From Latilactobacillus curvatus JCM 1096 = DSM 20019 (GTDB lineage: Bacteria; Bacillota; Bacilli; Lactobacillales; Lactobacillaceae): a stretch of DNA of 64,000 nucleotides. Position 1 is the first letter of the stretch. Each line of letters opens with the position of its first letter. The translations under genes were made by a program, and so were the position numbers. The notes beneath the pieces are model-generated. The model was not told the origin of the DNA. It saw nothing but the letters and a program-made list of their open reading frames with translations, and made no database searches. The stretch lies in assembly GCF_004101845.1 (NCBI RefSeq), contig NZ_CP026116.1:1612001-1676000 (forward strand), given 5' to 3'. Of this stretch, positions 60,170 through 64,000 are shown in pieces.

Positions 60170-60421
60170 TTAGCTTTTTGCCATGAGCACCGCCGCTCGT
60201 TTTAAAATGTCAAGTTCTTCTTTTAACCGTTTATTTTCTTCAATCAGAGCACGTTCATTTGATGATAGCACTTTAGTGTTGTTAGGATCAGCTTGTTTAA
60301 TCCACTTAGTGACCGTTGAAACACTGACGTTGTATTCTTTAGCCAGTGAGTTGGCCGAACGGCCAGTCTGACTTAAGCTAACAATCGATTCTTTAAATTC
60401 ATTTGAATATTTAATTGCCAT
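60170..60421 (-). CDS. IS3-family transposase orfA
   Basis: Eighty-three residues, MAIKYSNEFKESIVSLSQTG, helix-turn-helix SANSLAKEYNVSVSTVTKWI, coiled coil ending LKEELDILKRAAVLMAKS. It is intact and differs from the truncated copy at 3499 by two residues (Val/Ile, Glu/Lys) before that one breaks off. Confidence 0.9.
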   Translation of the reverse strand: MAIKYSNEFKESIVSLSQTGRSANSLAKEYNVSVSTVTKWIKQADPNNTKVLSSNERALIEENKRLKEELDILKRAAVLMAKS

Positions 60422-61293
60422 AATAAAAAGCTCCTTTATGATGTATTATATCGAACAGTTTGTCCGTAATTCCATCATAGGAGCCTTTTGGAATTTAAGA
60501 GAAGTAAATGCAGTATCAACACAGTCTATTTCATTAAAAGAAAGTGTTAAAGCCACTAAAAGTAATTGGCCGTGGGTCTTAATTGTTTTAACCAATTTAT
60601 TCTATTGGATTGGCACGACGGTTAGAAGTTCAGCAATGATTTATTATTTCCAATATAATATTCATGCCAAAGCGCTTGTATCGGTGGCGGGTGGATTATC
60701 AGCCGTAGCGGTAGTGGGCATGATTTTAATTCCATTATTTGTTAAAAAGACAAATAAACGCACAGTGCTAATTGGAGCGCTAGTTCTCGCTGCTATTTCT
60801 AACCTCTTATTACAAGTCGTTGGGGCTAACCAAGTTGCGGTGGTAGTGCTCTATTGCTTAGGTTCAATTGGAACTGGGGTTGCTGCAGCAATGCCGTTTT
60901 TGATGCTTGCTGATGCGGTAGATTTCGGGGAATGGAAAAATGGTATTCGAGCAAGTGGCTTTTTAACAGCCATCGGAAGTGCCTTTTGTGTTAAAGCAGG
61001 GAGTGGGATTGGTGGTTTTGTGCCTTCTAAAATTATGCAATACTTTGGTTATGTGCCTAATCACGCACAGTCTGCGCATTCATTAGTGGGTATTAATTTT
61101 AGTTTTGTTTGGTTACCAGCTATTTTATTCTTGGTTGCTGCCATTCCAATGTTCTTCTATGCAAAATTTGAAAAGAACGAAGCAGCGGTTCAAGCAACAT
61201 TAGCAAAACAACACTAAGGAAAATCAGCGTTTTTGATGCTTTATGTTAAAATATAAACGAGAGTGTTTAGTATGAATGACATAGGAGCAAAAA

Positions 61294-62274
61294 ATGCAAA
61301 ATCCAAAACTTGAAGACGTCGCAGCATTAGCAGGCGTTTCTAAAACAACTGTTTCGCGAGTATTAAATAATCGAGGCTATCTAAGTGAAAAAACAAAGCA
61401 AAAGGTATTCGATTCAATGAAAGCGTTACATTACCAACCCAATGATGTTGCTCGCCAGCTGTTTTCAAAAGAAACGAAAATGGTTGGGTTGATTTTTCCA
61501 ACCATTGCGAATCCTTTTTTTGGTCAGATGGCGGCGCAGTTAGAAATGAAGCTTTTTAATGCCGGTTATAAAGTATTAATCGGTAATTCAATGAATGACC
61601 CCTTAAAAGAAAAGGAATATCTACAGAAATTATTGGCTAATCAAGTAGACGGCTTAATTGGCGGTGCGCATAATCAAAATATCGCGGAATACAACAATAC
61701 CAATTTACCAATTGTGGCAATTGATCGGGTGATGAATGACGATATTCCAGTAATTGCTTCTGATAATTATGATGGTGGTAAAAAGGCGATGACATTACTG
61801 CTAAAACGGGGGGCACGCTATATCGTGCATACGGATGGGCCAACTGATTTGCAGTCACCAGCGTTAGATCGCCGGCGTGCTTATGAAGATATGATGGCGG
61901 CTAATGATTTGCCAACCGTCATCTATACGGTCGCGCTTGATTCATCCGATACACAGAAGAAAGAAACGTTCCGACAGATTTTTAAAGAAAATAAAAAAAT
62001 CGATGCGATTTTTGCATCAAACGACGTTGATGCTAGTCTGATTATCCAAGTGGCCACTGAATTTAAAAAGCAAGTCCCAGAAGATTTGCTGGTGGTTGGT
62101 TACGATGGGACAGATATGGTCCGCCTATTTAAGCCTGAATTGACAACAATCGTTCAGCCGATAGAAGAAATGGCGGCAGTGGCGGTATCAACTTTGATGG
62201 ATCGAATTGAGGGCAAAGAAACCCCGCATAAAATTATATTACCAGTCACAGTTCATCAAGGGACAACGGCGTAG
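61294..62274 (+). CDS. LacI-family regulator of the sucrose/fructan locus (ScrR-like)
   Basis: The 326-residue repressor has the LacI helix-turn-helix (LEDVAALAGVSKTTVSRVLN) and sugar-sensor domain (MVGLIFPTIANPFFGQMAAQ ... VVGYDGTDMVRLFKPELTTI). It lies between the transporter and the GH32 gene. The near-identical palindromes at 57515 and 62302 are the likely operators. Gene intact; AGGAGC ribosome binding site. Confidence 0.88.
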   Translation: MQNPKLEDVAALAGVSKTTVSRVLNNRGYLSEKTKQKVFDSMKALHYQPNDVARQLFSKETKMVGLIFPTIANPFFGQMAAQLEMKLFNAGYKVLIGNSMNDPLKEKEYLQKLLANQVDGLIGGAHNQNIAEYNNTNLPIVAIDRVMNDDIPVIASDNYDGGKKAMTLLLKRGARYIVHTDGPTDLQSPALDRRRAYEDMMAANDLPTVIYTVALDSSDTQKKETFRQIFKENKKIDAIFASNDVDASLIIQVATEFKKQVPEDLLVVGYDGTDMVRLFKPELTTIVQPIEEMAAVAVSTLMDRIEGKETPHKIILPVTVHQGTTA

Positions 62275-62301
62275 TAGTTTACGCTTGTTTTTGGCATAAA
62301 A

Positions 62302-62317
62302 TGTCAATCGGTTGACA
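62302..62317 (+). promoter_or_regulatory. LacI-type operator before the GH32 gene
   Basis: TGTCAATCGGTTGACA, palindromic with a central CG, only a few bases before the ribosome binding site AAAGGAG. It differs from the transporter operator at two positions. Confidence 0.7.
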
Positions 62318-62332
62318 TAAAGGAGAATGACG

Positions 62333-63726
62333 ATGACAAAAAAATTAAATTATCCAGAAATAACAAATGATAGATATCGTTTAAATTACCATATTATGGC
62401 ACCTTCGGGTTGGATTAATGATCCAAATGGGTTCGTTTTTTTTAAAGGCTATTATCATATTTTCTACCAATACCATCCTGAATCAGTTAAATGGGGACCA
62501 ATGCATTGGGGACACGCTCGTAGTCGTGATTTAGTGCATTGGGAACAATTACCAATTGCGCTTTTTCCTGGGGATGCTGAAGATCCAGATGGTTGCTTTT
62601 CAGGCAGTGCGATTGAAAAAGATGGCCGTTTGTACTTGATGTACACCGGGCAACACTTGAAGGATAATGATCCTGAACAGTATTGGGAAACCCAAAACTT
62701 AGCGGTCAGTGATGATGGGATTCATTTTGAAAAGTACGCTGGTAATCCAGTGATTGCAACCCCACCAGAGGACAATGCACGCGATTTTCGCGATCCAAAA
62801 GTCTGGTTTGATGGGCAAACTTACTTCGTTGTGATTGGCAGTAAAGACCAAGCTGGGCTAGGCCGCGTTTTATTGTATCAATCTAAAGATTTAATCGACT
62901 GGGACTATATTGGACCAATTGCAACAGCTAAGTCAGTTGATGAAGAAGGCTATGTCTGGGAATGTCCAGATTTCTTCAATATGGCAGATCAAGATGTATT
63001 AATCATGTCGCCGCAAGGCATTAAGGCTAACGGTTTGAAATATCGTAACTTCCATCAAACCGGTTATCTAACGGGGCATTATGATGAGGCCAATCAAAAA
63101 TTCGAACATGGTGCATTTCGAGAACTTGATCATGGGCATGATTTCTATGCCACTCAAACCACAGTTGTGCCAGATGGTCGCCGGATTCTTTTCGGTTGGT
63201 TGGCAATGTGGGAAAGTATAATGCCTGAACAAGCGGATGGCTGGGCAGGGGCCCTAACATTTCCACGAGAGATAACGGTCAAGGAGATAAAGTGTTGATG
63301 ACCCCAGTGAGAGAAGTGGCGCAGTTGCGCGAAACATGCTTGTTAGACACGACGGGTACTAACAATTTTCAAGCACCAACTAAGAGCATCGAATATCTAG
63401 GCAATTTTGCAAGTCAGCAGAATGTCGGCTTGAAAGTCATCGATGTCAGCAATCAAGTTTTAATCGACTTACAATATGATGCACAAGCTAAAACAGTCGC
63501 GTTACAAAAGTATAATGATGATCAACCACGGATTGCGACGGTTGAAGTGACGAATCAATTTGATATTCATTGCTTAATCGATACCAGTTCGATTGAAATT
63601 TTTGTTAATAATGGTGAAGCTTGCTTCTCAGAACGAATTTATAGTGAAAATGATATCCGTATCGAGACAGATAGTGTATCAGAAAAAGACACCGTTAGAA
63701 TTTATCAACTTGGAGGAATGATGTAA
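62333..63726 (+). pseudogene. GH32 beta-fructosidase (sucrose-6-phosphate hydrolase or fructanase), frameshifted
   Basis: From ATG 62333 (AAAGGAG) the frame encodes the GH32 five-bladed propeller: nucleophile Asp in SGWINDPNGFVFFKG, ARDFRDPKVWFDG, acid/base Glu in YVWECPDFFNM. At 63298 it stops early (TVKEIKC), while the next frame continues GDKVLMTPVREVAQLRETCL and the C-terminal beta-sandwich with HCLIDTSSIEIFVNNGEACF. One G missing from AAGGAG near 63278-63282 explains it; repaired length is about 464 residues. The catalytic domain is whole, so partial activity is conceivable, but the sandwich is usually needed. No signal peptide: intracellular. Confidence 0.9.
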
Positions 63727-64000
63727 TGTTATTAGGTAGTATTGAAGCAGGCGGGACTAAATTTGTTTGTGCCGTTGGTAACGACGATTATCAAGTGAAG
63801 GATAAGATTCAAATTCCAACGACAACCCCAGCCGAAACGTTAGGTAAAGTGGTCGACTATTTCAAGCGGTTTGAAATTGATGCTTTAGGGATTGCTACGT
63901 TTGGCCCAATCGAAGTTCGTACGACTTCACCTAAGTATGGGTATATCACTTCAACACCTAAACCGGGCTGGAAGGATACTGATTTCTTAGGTTTCCTCAA
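63726..64000 (+). CDS. scrK: Fructokinase, ROK family (runs off the window)
   Basis: The first 91 codons are visible. MLLGSIEAGGTKFVCAVG is the phosphate-binding start of ROK kinases, and LGIATFGPIEVRTTSPKYGY with STPKPGWKDTDF is typical of lactic-acid-bacteria fructokinases. It phosphorylates the fructose set free by the GH32 enzyme. The start overlaps the GH32 stop (TAATG), so the genes are coupled. Confidence 0.92.
   Translation, partial: MLLGSIEAGGTKFVCAVGNDDYQVKDKIQIPTTTPAETLGKVVDYFKRFEIDALGIATFGPIEVRTTSPKYGYITSTPKPGWKDTDFLGFL

Larger units (their letters stand above)
59185..60485 (-). mobile_element. IS3-family insertion sequence, 1301 bp, with a damaged orfB
   Basis: Ends GGCTCCTATG with a further CGGACA block face each other at 59185 and 60485. 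orfA is intact; orfB has a nonsense codon and a frameshift. No target duplication is visible and part of the host gene is missing. The truncated copy at 3435 is the same element. Size is in the range I recall for IS1520 of L. sakei; unverified. Confidence 0.88.
57666..61217 (+). pseudogene. GPH-family sucrose/fructoside transporter broken by two insertion sequences
   Basis: Three pieces belong to one gene. Piece 1 (57666-57775) encodes MASVINEAPQEKAEIPLFRK to GNVLFVS; the IS30 copy follows. Piece 2 (58823-59184) continues ISTYLLYFYTDVFGLSIG to DPEQRTVLN; removing the IS30 and one GTAT repeat restores the frame exactly. Then comes an IS3. Piece 3 (60486-61217) holds FWNLREVNAVSTQSISLKES to the C-terminus. 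Between pieces 2 and 3 about 70-80 residues expected for this family are missing, so the IS3 insertion came with a deletion. The transporter cannot work. Context (LacI regulator, GH32, fructokinase) suggests sucrose or fructo-oligosaccharide import. Confidence 0.88.

Overview
The window looks like a piece of a Latilactobacillus sakei chromosome, or that of a very close relative such as L. curvatus. This rests on gene content: acetate kinase followed by rbsU-rbsD-rbsK-rbsR with the GRP-type ribose transporter RbsU, a haem catalase, AT-rich lactic-acid-bacterium codon use, AAAGGAGG-type ribosome binding sites, and IS3 and IS30 elements of kinds known from L. sakei. No database was searched, so the species call is recognition, not proof.

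Layout. 1-1.5 kb: divergent type II restriction-modification pair (endonuclease cut by the window edge, C5-cytosine methyltransferase complete). 1.6-5 kb: frameshifted carbohydrate esterase, a PadR regulator, and a scarred area with an Mga-like remnant, an IS3 remnant and a complete 1180-bp IS3 element inside a gene remnant. 5.1-7.8 kb: a parS-like site and a Mn/Zn-type ABC transporter operon with a DtxR/MntR-like operator. 7.9-13.8 kb: double-domain GT8 glycosyltransferase, a phosphatase, an SDR oxidoreductase and an Asp23/Gls24-AmaP envelope-stress cluster. 13.8-19.2 kb: catalase gene with a nonsense codon, a membrane protein, a C69 dipeptidase and two nonsense-damaged small genes. 19.3-24.1 kb: a coherent MurNAc recycling operon read leftward (mupG, murQ, murP, an RpiR regulator, EIIA). 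24.3-29.6 kb: GPH sugar transporter, a broken GT2, a broken LCP gene and an ABC-F gene with an attenuator-like leader. 29.8-38.2 kb: a Phe-rich leader peptide with terminator, tandem structured repeats, an APC permease, a YibE/F pair, a tiny basic protein, an NlpC/P60 wall hydrolase, a lipoprotein and a second C69 dipeptidase. 38.4-44.3 kb: a MarR regulator, acetate kinase and the ribose operon. 44.4-49.4 kb: PadR plus drug exporter, phosphoglycerate mutase, azoreductase plus MarR. 49.5-57.4 kb: IS remnants, CoA-disulfide-reductase-like enzyme with rhodanese domain, a hydrolase, an IS30 copy, an ArsR-rhodanese regulator, thioredoxin and an M20 peptidase. 57.5-64 kb: a sucrose/fructan locus (GPH transporter broken by two IS elements, LacI regulator, frameshifted GH32, fructokinase).

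How the genes work together. Ribose enters through RbsU and is phosphorylated by RbsK. In the phosphoketolase pathway (known for this species) it yields acetyl phosphate, from which acetate kinase makes ATP. The mur genes would salvage muropeptide sugars. The fructan locus keeps its regulator and operators although transporter and hydrolase are damaged.

Two patterns stand out. First, a family of about 120-nt intergenic elements (24.6, 30.1-30.4, 39.0-39.3 and 47.4 kb) keeps short core sequences while its stems differ in sequence but still pair, which suggests a structured RNA. Second, at least seven in-frame TAA/TAG codons interrupt otherwise readable genes, nearly all where a Gln codon would fit.
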